In this document: piece after piece, positions 8,834 to 16,851 of the stretch
How positions within the stretch are numbered: the first letter of the stretch is position 1
Layout: each line of letters starts with the position of its first letter
NCBI RefSeq assembly: GCF_004361815.1
Contig: NZ_SNWA01000001.1
Coordinates: 1-64,000, forward strand
Reading direction: 5' to 3'
From: Paraburkholderia sp. BL10I2N1
Lineage (GTDB): Bacteria; Pseudomonadota; Gammaproteobacteria; Burkholderiales; Burkholderiaceae
DNA: 64,000 nt
Made by a program: the position numbers and the translations under genes
The notes under the pieces: model-generated
Database searches by the model: none
Told to the model about the DNA's origin: nothing
Seen by the model: only the letters and a program-made list of their open reading frames with translations

Positions 8834-8986
8834 TTAGTAGCGTGCTCCCCGTCGCAGTTCTTCCGTGACAGACTGACCCATTGGCATGGCCTCCCGCGTC
8901 TTTTCCAGTTCCTGCGCGAAAGCGCAGCGGTCACAATTCGAGGTGTGAATGTTAATACCGCCCTTTACGGTTAAATTCGCATGCAC
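8834..8986 (-). CDS. Possible small CxxC-containing protein
   Basis: A 50-codon frame starting at GTG 8986 encodes a product starting VHANLTVKGGINIHTSNCDR, with a CDRC motif and a charged helix (AQELEKTREAMPMGQS). The frame stays open some way upstream (IKEGDCVH...), so the start is uncertain and the piece may be the end of something larger. It overlaps the last codons of the broken HNH gene in another frame. Confidence 0.3.
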   Translation of the reverse strand: MHANLTVKGGINIHTSNCDRCAFAQELEKTREAMPMGQSVTEELRRGARY

Positions 8987-9786
8987 ACAGTCGCCTTCCT
9001 TGATACCGACGCGGCGCCGGCGTTGTCTTCAGGAATACCTTTTCGCGGTGATGCCGCATGAACACCTCCGCTTCCGCAGACAGTGCGTCGGCCAATCGCA
9101 TGGTGAAGTTGAGGGCAAACGCACTTGCGGCGTTCGATGTCAGTCTCGGTGACCGCACGAGCTTGCCTTGTTCGTCAAAGGTCACGAAGCCCTTGTCGAA
9201 GAGTGCATCCAAACCCGCTGCCAGCAGCAAACCGTTGTGGGCACTAACGCACTGCTCTGAGGAGAAGCGGTTCTTCGACCCCGGTCACCGCGCAAGCTCC
9301 CTCCCACCGCAGGAACAACGCCTTGCGGAATTTCTGCTGGTGGAGGCGCACCTCTTGAAGACGCTTGACCGTTGTCGCAGCACCCGGCGGAAGCTTCAGT
9401 ACGTCGTCGCTGTCGAGCACACCCTTGCGCACGTACGATGCGACTCGCCTGGATTCCTTTAGCCGCCGAGGATAGAGGTAGCATACGCTCTGGGGCGGAT
9501 GCAAACCGAAGAGCGTTTGAAAGTCTTCGTTGGTCGTAAACGCCTTGACGTTTCGCGCACGATAGCGCCAGTTCTTGTGGACCTCATCATAGATAAGTCC
9601 AGCGCTGTCACCAATCCACACATGCGCAACATCCCCAGGCGGCTGCAAATTACCGGCCAAGCTTGCCCTGTGACCCTGGACTCCGACCGCCTCGCACGAG
9701 CCGGCTGCGCATCTTCGTCGGTGACTCATCGCGCCGAACACGCAAGGTGCTTCCCAACAGGCGTTCCGCTGATTCCGGCATTTCAC
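8952..9786 (-). pseudogene. HNH endonuclease pseudogene
   Basis: Two frames on the minus strand together resemble one HNH restriction-type endonuclease. The upstream frame (9786 to 9244) includes FRKALFLRWEGACAVTGVEE, the usual strand before the HNH centre, and then hits a stop. The downstream frame (9230 to 8952) resumes with GLLLAAGLDALFDKGFVTFD, the typical segment after the central His. The stretch that should carry the SHIKPW-type His motif is missing and the frame is shifted, so both the frame and the catalytic centre are lost. Its N-terminal half is not recognisable beyond TTNEDFQTLFGLHP. Confidence 0.65.
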
Positions 9787-9978
9787 CGAACTTCCACGTG
9801 TCGCGAAATATTTGTCGAGCGGAAATCTCGGTACATATCCCGGAGTTTTTGTGGACGTCGAGAAATCTCCCTACATGTCAGCCAGCTTTTGAGAGCTTTC
9901 ACGCCTGTTAAATTGGCTATACCTACTGCCGTCTGTTGCAGCGGATTCAAGTCTTCAAGGACTGAGGTTCGCGGTGGC

Positions 9979-10007
9979 TGACCTTGCCCCTGTTTGGCGA
10001 ATCCCTT
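9979..10007 (+). repeat. Left terminal inverted repeat of the IS3 element
   Basis: It starts TGACCTTGCCCCTG and contains GAATCCCTT at its inner side. It pairs with 18734-18762, differing at the fourth base and in a six-base block. The preceding GGC is the target duplication. Confidence 0.85.
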
Positions 10008-10018
10008 AACCGAGGAAA

Positions 10019-10111
10019 TTACGCAGCCTCGCCTTGCTGGGCTGCGAACCAGTTTTTCTCGAATGTCATGGGACTGACGTAGTCGAGTGTCGAGTGTAGT
10101 CGATGCGCATT
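10019..10111 (-). pseudogene. IS3 transposase (OrfB), C-terminal fragment
   Basis: Thirty codons plus stop encode the last part of an IS3 OrfB: NAHRLHSTLDYVSPMTFEKN, ending QQGEAA and TAA. It was cut from the preceding part of the gene by cassette 1, whose left boundary is at 10114/10115. The upstream codons FY are found at 12642-12647, and the joint is exact. Confidence 0.9.
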
Positions 10112-10647
10112 GTACAAGCCGTCAACACAACGCCCATATCAGCGAATCAAAGGAGGTTCTCTACCGCTGGCACCCGTGGTACGGGCACACGGTATGGATT
10201 TTCACCACGATAGAGAGGAAGAACGCCGAGTCAGTGCTGCGCTGTGGGCGAGAGCCGTTCGACACGGCGGGCTTGCTGGAGGTGCCGCAATGGATGTTCG
10301 ATCCCGTTGCCTGCTGTCGCATTACCTCGGCAACGTCTCCCGCCGTCAGCTGTGAAGCATTGAGGGAACTGAAGTACCTGCTGGCGCAGGCGCCTGCTGC
10401 CACGCCGCGCGGTATGGTACAAGCCGAGCACCATCCTTTGCTCCGTACAGGAGGTGCTGATGCGACGCCAGACAAACCCCCAACCGGGAGGTCAACTCGA
10501 CCTGTTCCGTCCCTTTCCGAAGACACCACAATGGGCGCACCTGCCGCAAGAGGTCCGGCAGCAGACGGTGCGTTTGCTGGCGCAACTGCTGCGGCAACAC
10601 CGTCGCGGGCTGCTCGCCGCCGTACACGAGCCGGAGGTGCGCGATGA
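10087..10647 (+). CDS. Y4bD/DUF5372-like cassette protein
   Basis: The core RWHPWYGHTVWIF, then LEVPQWMFDPVACCRI and SCEALRELKYLL, is that of the first gene in this kind of recombinase cassette, related to the rhizobial Y4bD proteins. The second half is an Ala/Gly/Pro/Arg-rich tail that overlaps the next gene in another frame, as in relatives. The frame opens upstream of the cassette end at 10115, in IS3 DNA; the native start is probably just before VLYRWHP, where AAAGGAGG lies at 10149-10156 but no standard start codon follows. Function is unknown; it may act with the recombinase on DNA. Confidence 0.6.
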   Translation: MSSVVDAHCTSRQHNAHISESKEVLYRWHPWYGHTVWIFTTIERKNAESVLRCGREPFDTAGLLEVPQWMFDPVACCRITSATSPAVSCEALRELKYLLAQAPAATPRGMVQAEHHPLLRTGGADATPDKPPTGRSTRPVPSLSEDTTMGAPAARGPAADGAFAGATAAATPSRAARRRTRAGGAR

Positions 10648-10651
10648 GTGA
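10460..10651 (+). CDS. Small cassette protein
   Basis: A 63-residue protein starting at ATG 10460 behind AGGAGG. It starts MRRQTNPQPGGQLDLF and contains a helical segment LPQEVRQQTVRLLAQLLRQH. Its stop overlaps the recombinase start by 8 bp, so the two are translationally coupled. Homologues sit in the same place in related cassettes; the function is unknown, perhaps a recombination accessory factor. Confidence 0.65.
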   Translation: MRRQTNPQPGGQLDLFRPFPKTPQWAHLPQEVRQQTVRLLAQLLRQHRRGLLAAVHEPEVRDE

Positions 10652-12614
10652 CAAGATTCGGGCGCAGCATCTGGCGCGCAAGGCCATGCTGTACGTGCGC
10701 CAGTCGTCGGCCTACCAGGTCAGCCACAATCTGGAGAGCCAGAAGCTGCAGTATGCGATGCAGGATCGTCTGCATCAGTTGGGCTGGAACGAGATCGAGG
10801 TGATCGACGAGGATCTGGGACGCTCTGCGGCCGGAACGCAAACGCGCACGGGCTTCGAACGGATGGTCGCAGAGGTCTGTCTTGGGCTCGTCGATCAGGA
10901 GACCGTCTACTCACCGCGGCAGAGCAACGATCGTTTGCTGCTCGGCTTGAAGGGCAGCCTGAACGAATACGAGCTGGATCTGTTGCGTCAGCGTTCGCTC
11001 GAAGCTCGTCGGGAGAAGGCCAAACGCGGCGAACTCATTGTCGCGGCGCCGGTGGGTTACTGCAAGACCGAAGACCAGCGCCTGGAGAAGGATCCGGATT
11101 TGCGCGTGCAGGACGCCATCCGCTCAGTATTCCGCCAGTTCGGCGCGATTGGTTCGGTGCGTCAGACGTTGTTATGGTTCCTGGAGCACGGCCTGCAGTT
11201 GCCGGCATGCATGCCGCGCGGCGAAATCCAATGGAAACGGCCGAGCTACGGCACGGTGTACCGGATCCTGACCAATCCGATCTACGGTGGCACGTATGCC
11301 TATGGCAAGACCGAATGCGCGATCCATTACGAGGCTGGGGAACCACGCAAACGTGATCGCCGCAAACCACGGGATCAGTGGCTTGCGCTCATTCCGAATG
11401 CCCACGAAGGGTACGTTGACTGGGACGAATTCGAACGGATCCAGTGTGCCATTAGCGGCAACCTGCGTCTGGCCGGACACGCTGGCGCCCCGAAGAACGG
11501 TGAGGCCCTGCTGGCGGGACGATTGCGCTGCAGGCGCTGCGCGAGCAAGCTGACGCTACACTACACGGGTAACAGGCACGACGCCTTGCGCTATAGCTGT
11601 CATCGCGGCTGGATGGACAAGGGGCAACCGCGTTGTATTGCGTTCGGTGGCACACGCGCGGACGCGGCCATCGCCGAGGCGGTCTTGCAGGTCGTTCAAC
11701 CGGCGGCAATTGAGGCAGCAATCGTGGCGCGCGAAGAAGAGACCCTGAAGCAGGACGAAGTGCTGGCCGCGTTGCAGCGGGATCTTCAGGCTGCACGCTA
11801 CGCCGCGCAACGCGCGCAGAAACAGTACGATGCTGCTGACCCCGAGAACCGGCTTGTCGCCGACGAACTGGAGCGGCGCTGGAATCATGCGCTACTACGC
11901 GTAGAGGAACTGGAATCGCGTATCGAGCAACAGTCGCGCACATCCGGCCAGATACCGCCTACCCAGCCAGAGGAGTTTGCCGATCTTGCCACTGCATTGG
12001 AATCGATCTGGCCGCAGGCCGACGCCCGCCTGAAGAAGCGCATAGTGCGCACCCTGATCCACGAAGTCGTCGTTGACGTTGACGACGCAACGAGCGAAAT
12101 CGTGCTCGTCATTCACTGGAAGGGCGGAGTACATACCGAGATTCGCGTGCCGCGGCGGCGCCGCGGAGAGAACACTACGCATACGTCACGTGAAGCAATT
12201 GATGCCGTGCGCCAGCTCGTCCGTATCTGTCCGGATCTGGTGATTGCCGGCGTGCTCAATCGTAATGACCTGCGAACCGGCCGGGGTAACTTCTGGACCC
12301 AGGAGCGAGTCACCGCGTTGCGCAGCCACCATCAGATCCCGGTCTATTCGAGCGAGCGACGTGCTGCTGAAGGATGGATGACGTTGACCGAGGCATCGGC
12401 GTTCATCGGTGTGAGCCCCGGAACGCTCAGGCTCGCAGTTGAGCGCAACAAGATCCCAGCCGAACATCCGTTACCCAACGGGCCATGGATCTTCAATCGC
12501 GCTTCGCTGACCGGGGACGCAGTTACCGAACTCGTCGGACGGGCTCGCGCACGGCGCGGACACCCCACAATACCAACGACACAACAGGGCTCTCTAGATT
12601 TATCAACAACATAG
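10644..12614 (+). CDS. Large serine recombinase with catalytic-domain deletion
   Basis: A 656-residue recombinase with an N-terminal resolvase domain (YVRQSS, candidate nucleophile Ser21 with Arg19), a recombinase domain (RPSYGTVYRILTNPIYGGTY), a zinc ribbon (CRRCASKLTLHY ... CHRGW), a coiled coil (370-440) and a C-terminal HTH (AEGWMTLTEASAFIGVSPGT). Compared with the recombinase at 14021 it lacks 33 residues after AEVCLG (residue 81), the segment that contains SRLARN. In characterised serine recombinases that helix holds two active-site arginines, so this protein is probably inactive. The deletion keeps the frame. Whether it still binds DNA is open. Confidence 0.85.
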   Translation: MSDKIRAQHLARKAMLYVRQSSAYQVSHNLESQKLQYAMQDRLHQLGWNEIEVIDEDLGRSAAGTQTRTGFERMVAEVCLGLVDQETVYSPRQSNDRLLLGLKGSLNEYELDLLRQRSLEARREKAKRGELIVAAPVGYCKTEDQRLEKDPDLRVQDAIRSVFRQFGAIGSVRQTLLWFLEHGLQLPACMPRGEIQWKRPSYGTVYRILTNPIYGGTYAYGKTECAIHYEAGEPRKRDRRKPRDQWLALIPNAHEGYVDWDEFERIQCAISGNLRLAGHAGAPKNGEALLAGRLRCRRCASKLTLHYTGNRHDALRYSCHRGWMDKGQPRCIAFGGTRADAAIAEAVLQVVQPAAIEAAIVAREEETLKQDEVLAALQRDLQAARYAAQRAQKQYDAADPENRLVADELERRWNHALLRVEELESRIEQQSRTSGQIPPTQPEEFADLATALESIWPQADARLKKRIVRTLIHEVVVDVDDATSEIVLVIHWKGGVHTEIRVPRRRRGENTTHTSREAIDAVRQLVRICPDLVIAGVLNRNDLRTGRGNFWTQERVTALRSHHQIPVYSSERRAAEGWMTLTEASAFIGVSPGTLRLAVERNKIPAEHPLPNGPWIFNRASLTGDAVTELVGRARARRGHPTIPTTQQGSLDLSTT

Positions 12615-12641
12615 CGAGGTTGGGCAGTATGAAACGCACTT

Positions 12642-12755
12642 GTAAAAGCCCAGCCAGTCAATCACCTCATCCATCGCGGCACGCCGCGTGGCGAAGTGCC
12701 GTCCATGCATACGTGCGACCTTCAGCGAACCCCACAGACTTTCGGTCGGCGCGTT
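12642..12755 (-). pseudogene. IS3 transposase (OrfB), middle fragment
   Basis: Exactly 38 codons of OrfB remain between the two cassettes: NAPTESLWGSLKVAR through DEVIDWLGFY. It holds the catalytic Glu of the DDE triad (NAPTE). The upstream codons ending GDCWD are at 16120-16134 and the downstream codons starting NAHRLH at 10111, so the frame reads through when the cassettes are removed. Confidence 0.9.
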
Positions 12756-12778
12756 GGAGTCCGCAGACAACTGCGCCC

Positions 12779-13048
12779 GTGAGTAACGCTGGAAGCCGAC
12801 GTTTTCAGGTAACTCATCCGTACCATCCCCTTCATTTGCAGGAATTCGAACTGGTCCTTCACGCCCAGAACTGGCATGAGGACAGGGTCTGGTTTCACGA
12901 CGCGAATGGCCGACTGCGGGCGTTGCCCGCCAGCTGGACGAGCGTCGTCGGCGAGGACCCATTCAACGTGGTCGCTGCCGGACGCGCCTTGTTTCGTGTG
13001 GAAGAACTGCTTGAACTGGGGCGTTTGATCGCGACGCTGGAGCCATGA
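12779..13048 (+). CDS. DUF5372/Y4bD family protein
   Basis: An 89-residue protein starting at GTG 12779, the first start inside the cassette. RFQVTHPYHPLHLQEFELVL, NWHEDRVWFHDANGRLRALP and WTSVVGEDPFNVVAAGRALF are the hallmark of the family found beside y4bA-type recombinases. It is likely a small beta-barrel protein. Distant likeness to the first gene of cassette 1 (RWHPWYG...LEVPQWM) suggests a common role. Function unknown. Confidence 0.75.
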   Translation: MSNAGSRRFQVTHPYHPLHLQEFELVLHAQNWHEDRVWFHDANGRLRALPASWTSVVGEDPFNVVAAGRALFRVEELLELGRLIATLEP

Positions 13049-13257
13049 ACAGCGCAAGCACGTGTAAAGCCAAATACGCCGAATATGTAAAGTCAATCAT
13101 GCCCGATGTCGCCTTCTATGGCGATCCTGTGTTCCAGTATTGGTCCATTTATTCGGCCATATTCGCGCATATATTCCAGAAATTGGACTTGCATATTCAG
13201 AACTATGGTACATAATTATATTTACACTGACTTGGCCGCCCTCTCTGGAGTTCGTGC

Positions 13258-13719
13258 ATGGCGACAGACCGACGCAACGAGGACAAGCACCGCGCGCTGC
13301 GGGAGCAGGCGAGCCTCAATCCGCGCCCCGATGCCGTGACGCATCCGCTGTTTCGGGACGGAGAGTTCTTCGATCCCCACGATCTGCTGCAGGTCAAGTA
13401 CGAGATGCTGCGCGCGGTGCGCGTGGACAAGCGGCCGATCAGCGAAGCGGCCAGGTCATTCGGTTTCTCCCGCCCGTCGTTCTATCAGGCTCAGGCGGCC
13501 TTCGAACAGGGCGGACTGGCGGCCTTGATTCCGCAGAAGACCGGGCCGCGCAGCGGCCATAAATTGACGCCGGCGGTGATGGAGTTTCTGAACCGGGCGC
13601 GGGTTGCCGAGCCGGCTGTGCGAGCGGAGCGACTGGCCAGCCTGGTGCACCAGAACTTCGGCGTACAGGTTCATCCGCGCAGTATCGAACGGCAGTTTCT
13701 GCGCCAAAAAAAACCGTAA
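13258..13719 (+). CDS. Helix-turn-helix protein (Y4bB-like)
   Basis: A 153-residue protein. After a variable N-terminus, VDKRPISEAARSFGFSRPSF is a helix-turn-helix of the transposase/Homeodomain-like type (about residues 60-85), followed by GGLAALIPQKTGPRSGHKLT, a motif common in transposase N-terminal DNA-binding domains. No catalytic domain follows. In the cassette it lies between the DUF5372 and the 97-residue gene, and could serve as a terminus-binding or targeting subunit; that role is inferred. Confidence 0.75.
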   Translation: MATDRRNEDKHRALREQASLNPRPDAVTHPLFRDGEFFDPHDLLQVKYEMLRAVRVDKRPISEAARSFGFSRPSFYQAQAAFEQGGLAALIPQKTGPRSGHKLTPAVMEFLNRARVAEPAVRAERLASLVHQNFGVQVHPRSIERQFLRQKKP

Positions 13720-13730
13720 CGAAACCGTCC

Positions 13731-14024
13731 GTGTCATTGCCGGACCGTGCGCTGTGCAATGACGGACTGATCTCGCGTTATGAAGATCTGAGACAGCAGG
13801 CACTTGGACTGCCGTGCGAGATTCCTCGCGGCCAGGGCCTCGTGCTGTTGATGCGCAGCGGCATGAGAGCGTGGATGCAGGCATGGGCGCAGTGCGCGAC
13901 CACGGTTGTACGGCGGCAGCCGCCGCCTGGTGAGACAGGGATCGTCCCCTTCACGCTGCATCAGGAGGCGACGATGATTCTGGCTTCAATGCTTCTACAT
14001 GGGCGTCAGGAGGCAACAGCATGA
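13731..14024 (+). CDS. Y4bC-like cassette protein
   Basis: A 97-residue protein of unknown function starting at ATG 13731, 11 bp after the HTH gene and overlapping the recombinase start as ATGA, so the three genes look coupled. The middle contains GQGLVLLMRSGMRAWMQAWA, a probable amphipathic helix. No fold is recognised. Its constant place in this cassette type suggests that it is part of the recombination machinery. Confidence 0.65.
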   Translation: MSLPDRALCNDGLISRYEDLRQQALGLPCEIPRGQGLVLLMRSGMRAWMQAWAQCATTVVRRQPPPGETGIVPFTLHQEATMILASMLLHGRQEATA

Positions 14025-16102
14025 AGAGCGATCCTCACCAGAAGGTCCAGGCGAGCCATCTGAAGCGCAACGCCTATCTGTATATCCGGCAATCGACGCT
14101 GCGTCAGGTGTTCGAGAACACCGAGAGCACCAAACGCCAATACGCGCTGCGCCAGCGGGCCGTTGCCCTGGGGTGGTGCGAGGACCGGATTATTGTGATC
14201 GACAGCGATCTCGGCCAGTCCGGCGCTTCATCGGCGGATCGCGAAGGCTTCCAGCGCCTGGTTGCCGAAGTCGGCGTGGGTCACGCCGGCATCGTGCTTG
14301 GACTGGAAGTATCGCGCCTGGCGCGCAACTCCACCGACTGGCACCGGCTGCTCGAGATCTGCGCAATCACCGACACCTTGATCCTTGACGAGGATGGCGT
14401 ATACGATCCTGCTCACTTCAACGACCGGCTGTTACTGGGGCTGAAGGGCACCATGAGCGAGGCCGAATTGCATGTGCTGCGCGCACGACTGCAAGGAGGA
14501 ATCCTAAGCAAGGCGAGGCGTGGTGAGCTGCAGATGCGTCTGCCTGTCGGCTTCGTGTATAACGCCGCGGGCGCGGTCGTTCTCGATCCGGACCAGCAGG
14601 TCCAGCACTGCCTGCGGTGGCTGTTCGACACCTTCCGCGGTACGGGATCGGCGATGGCCACCGCACGCGCTGCGCATCACCTCGAGCTGGCGTTTCCGCG
14701 ACGGTGCTGCAAAGGTCCGCACAAAGGCGAACTGCTGTGGGGCAGTCTCGGTCACAGCCAGGTGGTGCGCATTCTGCACAACCCGAGGTATGCCGGCGCG
14801 TTCGTCTACGGTCGCACTCATACGCGCAGGACAGTCGATGGACGCACGCGTGTGATTCGCGCCCCGCGAGACCAGTGGGATACGCTGATTCCGGGTGCCC
14901 ATGCCGGTTATCTGTCCTGGGAAGAGTACGAGCACAACCAGAAGCGTTTGCATGAGAGCGCACAGGTGATCGGAGCCGACCGGCGCCGTGGCGCGCCGCG
15001 TGAGGGTCCAGCACTTCTTCAGGGACTCGTGGTCTGTGGTCGATGCGGGAACCGCATGACGGTCCGTTATCACAGCCGCCAGGGCGGCTTGTGTCCCGAG
15101 TACATCTGCCAGCGCGAAGGCATCGAGCAGGCCGAACCGGTCTGCCAGCGCATCCACGGCGCGGCCATCGATGAGGCCATTGGCGAACTGCTCGTCGAAG
15201 CGCTCAATCCGCTTGCCATTGAGGTGAGCCTGGCGGTTCAGCGCGAACTCCAGTCCCGCATCGAAGAAGCCGACCGTCTGCGTCACAAGCAGGTGGAGCG
15301 CGCCCGGTATGAAGCCGATCTGGCGCAGCGTCGCTACATGCGCGTCGACCCCGAGAACCGGCTGGTTGCCGACTCGCTCGAAGCGGACTGGAACCATAAG
15401 CTTCGAGCGCTGACTGAGGCTAACGAGGAATATCAGCGTCGCCGCGAACAGGACGCGCGCATCCTGACGGACGAGCAGCGCGCCGTCATCGTCTCGCTGG
15501 CGTCCAACTTCCCCCGGCTATGGCGCGATCCCGCCACGCCCGACCGGGAACGCAAACGCATGATGAGGCTGCTTCTGGAAGACGTCACCCTGAACCGCGA
15601 CCAGCAGGTTACCGCACACATCCGCTTCAAGGGCGGCGCTCACCGGACCCTCAGGCTGCCGTTGCCGCTGAAATCGTGGCAGCGATGGGTCACCCCCGCC
15701 GCGGTGATCGAGGAGATTGACGCACTGCTCAATCACCATACTGTCCTGCAGATCGCGAATATTCTGAACGCACGTGGTGCGCCCTCGGGCACGGGTAGGC
15801 CCTTCAATGCAAAAATGGTCGCGCGCCTGCAGCGCAACTACTGTCTGAAGCCGCGCTATGACCGGTTGCGCGAAGCGGGTCTCCTGACGCTGCAGGAGAT
15901 GGCCGACGCGCTGCACGTCACGCCGACGAGCGTGAAGATATGGAACCGTCGCGGACTCATCCGCGGTCACGCCTACAGCGACAAGAACGAGTGCCTGTAC
16001 GACCCGCCGGGCAATAACGCGCCCAGAAAGGCGATGGGCGTCAAGCTGTCCTGCCGGCGTCGCCATCCCGACGTCGTTTCTGATCGCCGCGAGGAGGTGT
16101 AG
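14021..16102 (+). CDS. Large serine recombinase, apparently intact
   Basis: A 693-residue recombinase starting at ATG 14021 behind CAGGAGG. Domain order: resolvase catalytic domain (YIRQST with Ser25; LEVSRLARNSTDW with Arg99 and Arg102; NDRLLLGLKGTMSEAEL), recombinase domain (HSQVVRILHNPRYAGAFVYG), zinc ribbon (CGRCGNRMTVRY ... CQREG), coiled coil around residues 410-480, and a C-terminal HTH (LTLQEMADALHVTPTSVKIW). All expected catalytic residues are present, so this copy could move its own cassette and perhaps cassette 1. Its stop lies 15 bp from the cassette end. Confidence 0.9.
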   Translation: MKSDPHQKVQASHLKRNAYLYIRQSTLRQVFENTESTKRQYALRQRAVALGWCEDRIIVIDSDLGQSGASSADREGFQRLVAEVGVGHAGIVLGLEVSRLARNSTDWHRLLEICAITDTLILDEDGVYDPAHFNDRLLLGLKGTMSEAELHVLRARLQGGILSKARRGELQMRLPVGFVYNAAGAVVLDPDQQVQHCLRWLFDTFRGTGSAMATARAAHHLELAFPRRCCKGPHKGELLWGSLGHSQVVRILHNPRYAGAFVYGRTHTRRTVDGRTRVIRAPRDQWDTLIPGAHAGYLSWEEYEHNQKRLHESAQVIGADRRRGAPREGPALLQGLVVCGRCGNRMTVRYHSRQGGLCPEYICQREGIEQAEPVCQRIHGAAIDEAIGELLVEALNPLAIEVSLAVQRELQSRIEEADRLRHKQVERARYEADLAQRRYMRVDPENRLVADSLEADWNHKLRALTEANEEYQRRREQDARILTDEQRAVIVSLASNFPRLWRDPATPDRERKRMMRLLLEDVTLNRDQQVTAHIRFKGGAHRTLRLPLPLKSWQRWVTPAAVIEEIDALLNHHTVLQIANILNARGAPSGTGRPFNAKMVARLQRNYCLKPRYDRLREAGLLTLQEMADALHVTPTSVKIWNRRGLIRGHAYSDKNECLYDPPGNNAPRKAMGVKLSCRRRHPDVVSDRREEV

Positions 16103-16119
16103 TGTGAAACGCAAGCCTT

Positions 16120-16803
16120 ATCCCAGCAATCGCCGCGTCGGCTCATCGACGAACGCATGCCGTAGGCCTTCAACGCGTCCTGGAACAGGCCGCTGCAATA
16201 CTGGCTACCCCGGTCGCTATGGACGATTACGCCGGCTTCCGGGTGGCGCCGGAACCACGCCATACGCAGTGCGTCGGTGACCAGCTCAGCCTTCATGTGC
16301 GGCTGCATCGACCAGCCCACCACCTGCCGGCTGAACAGGTCGATGATGACCGCGAGGTACACCCACCCCTCGGCTGTCGCCAGATAGGTGATATCGCTCG
16401 TCCAGACCTGGTTCGGTGCGGTAGCGGTGAAATTGCGCTCCAGCAGATTCGGCGCCACCGGCAAATCGTGGTTCGAGTTCGTCGTCGCGATGTACTTGCG
16501 CTTGTGGCGGGCGCGAATGCCATGCTGCGCCATCAGCTTGCGAACCCGCTCCTTGCGCACGCGCACGCCACGCGCGAGCAGTTCCTTCCACATGCGCGGC
16601 CAGCCGTACTCGCCCTTGACCTGCGCGTGAATCGCCTTGATGTTTGCGAGCAGTGCATCGTCGCTCAAGCGGCTTCGGTGCGGCCTGTCCTGCGCGGTGC
16701 GTTGCCGGCGCTGATGATATCCGCTGGGGCTGACCTCCAGCACTTCGCATAGCACCGAGACCGGCCAGTGGCGTCGATTGCGCTCAATGAATGCGTACTT
16801 CAC
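16120..16803 (-). pseudogene. IS3 transposase (OrfB), N-terminal fragment
   Basis: The first 228 codons of OrfB start at GTG 16803 (VKYAFIERNRRHWPVSVLCE). The rve core is visible: VWTSDITYLATAEGWVYLAV with the first catalytic Asp and GVIVHSDRGSQYCSGLF with the second. Native sequence ends at RRGDCWD; beyond it the open frame runs on for 47 codons of antisense recombinase sequence to a stop at 15973. The start overlaps the orfA stop (ATGTGA), as usual for the family. Confidence 0.9.
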
Positions 16804-16851
16804 ATCGACTCCCTGGCGAAGTACGCAGCGGCTTTCCTAAGAAACTCACCT

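Larger units (their letters stand above)
10115..12644 (+). mobile_element. Serine-recombinase cassette 1 (2.53 kb)
   Basis: The cassette lies between two copies of TTGTA (10110-10114 and 12640-12644) inside the IS3 orfB gene; joining the flanks through one copy restores the frame exactly. It carries three overlapping plus-strand genes: a y4bD-like protein, a 63-residue protein and a large serine recombinase. The right end reads GCAGTATGAAACGCAC before TT, matching GTAGTGTGAAACGCA at the right end of cassette 2. The recombinase has an internal deletion, so this copy may need help in trans to move. Confidence 0.8.
12756..16119 (+). mobile_element. Serine-recombinase cassette 2 (3.36 kb)
   Basis: The cassette interrupts IS3 orfB between the codons for GDCWD and NAPTES; the flanks share only TT (12754-12755 and 16118-16119), in line with the two-base crossover typical of serine recombinases. 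It carries four plus-strand genes in the order of the rhizobial y4bD-B-C-A group: a DUF5372 protein, an HTH protein, a 97-residue protein and an apparently intact large serine recombinase. The right end GTAGTGTGAAACGCAAGCC resembles that of cassette 1. Confidence 0.8.

Noticed and set aside
12603..12962. 119-codon minus-strand frame between the cassettes as one gene
   Set aside because: Only the 38 codons 12755-12642 are IS3 transposase; the rest is antisense to cassette DNA.
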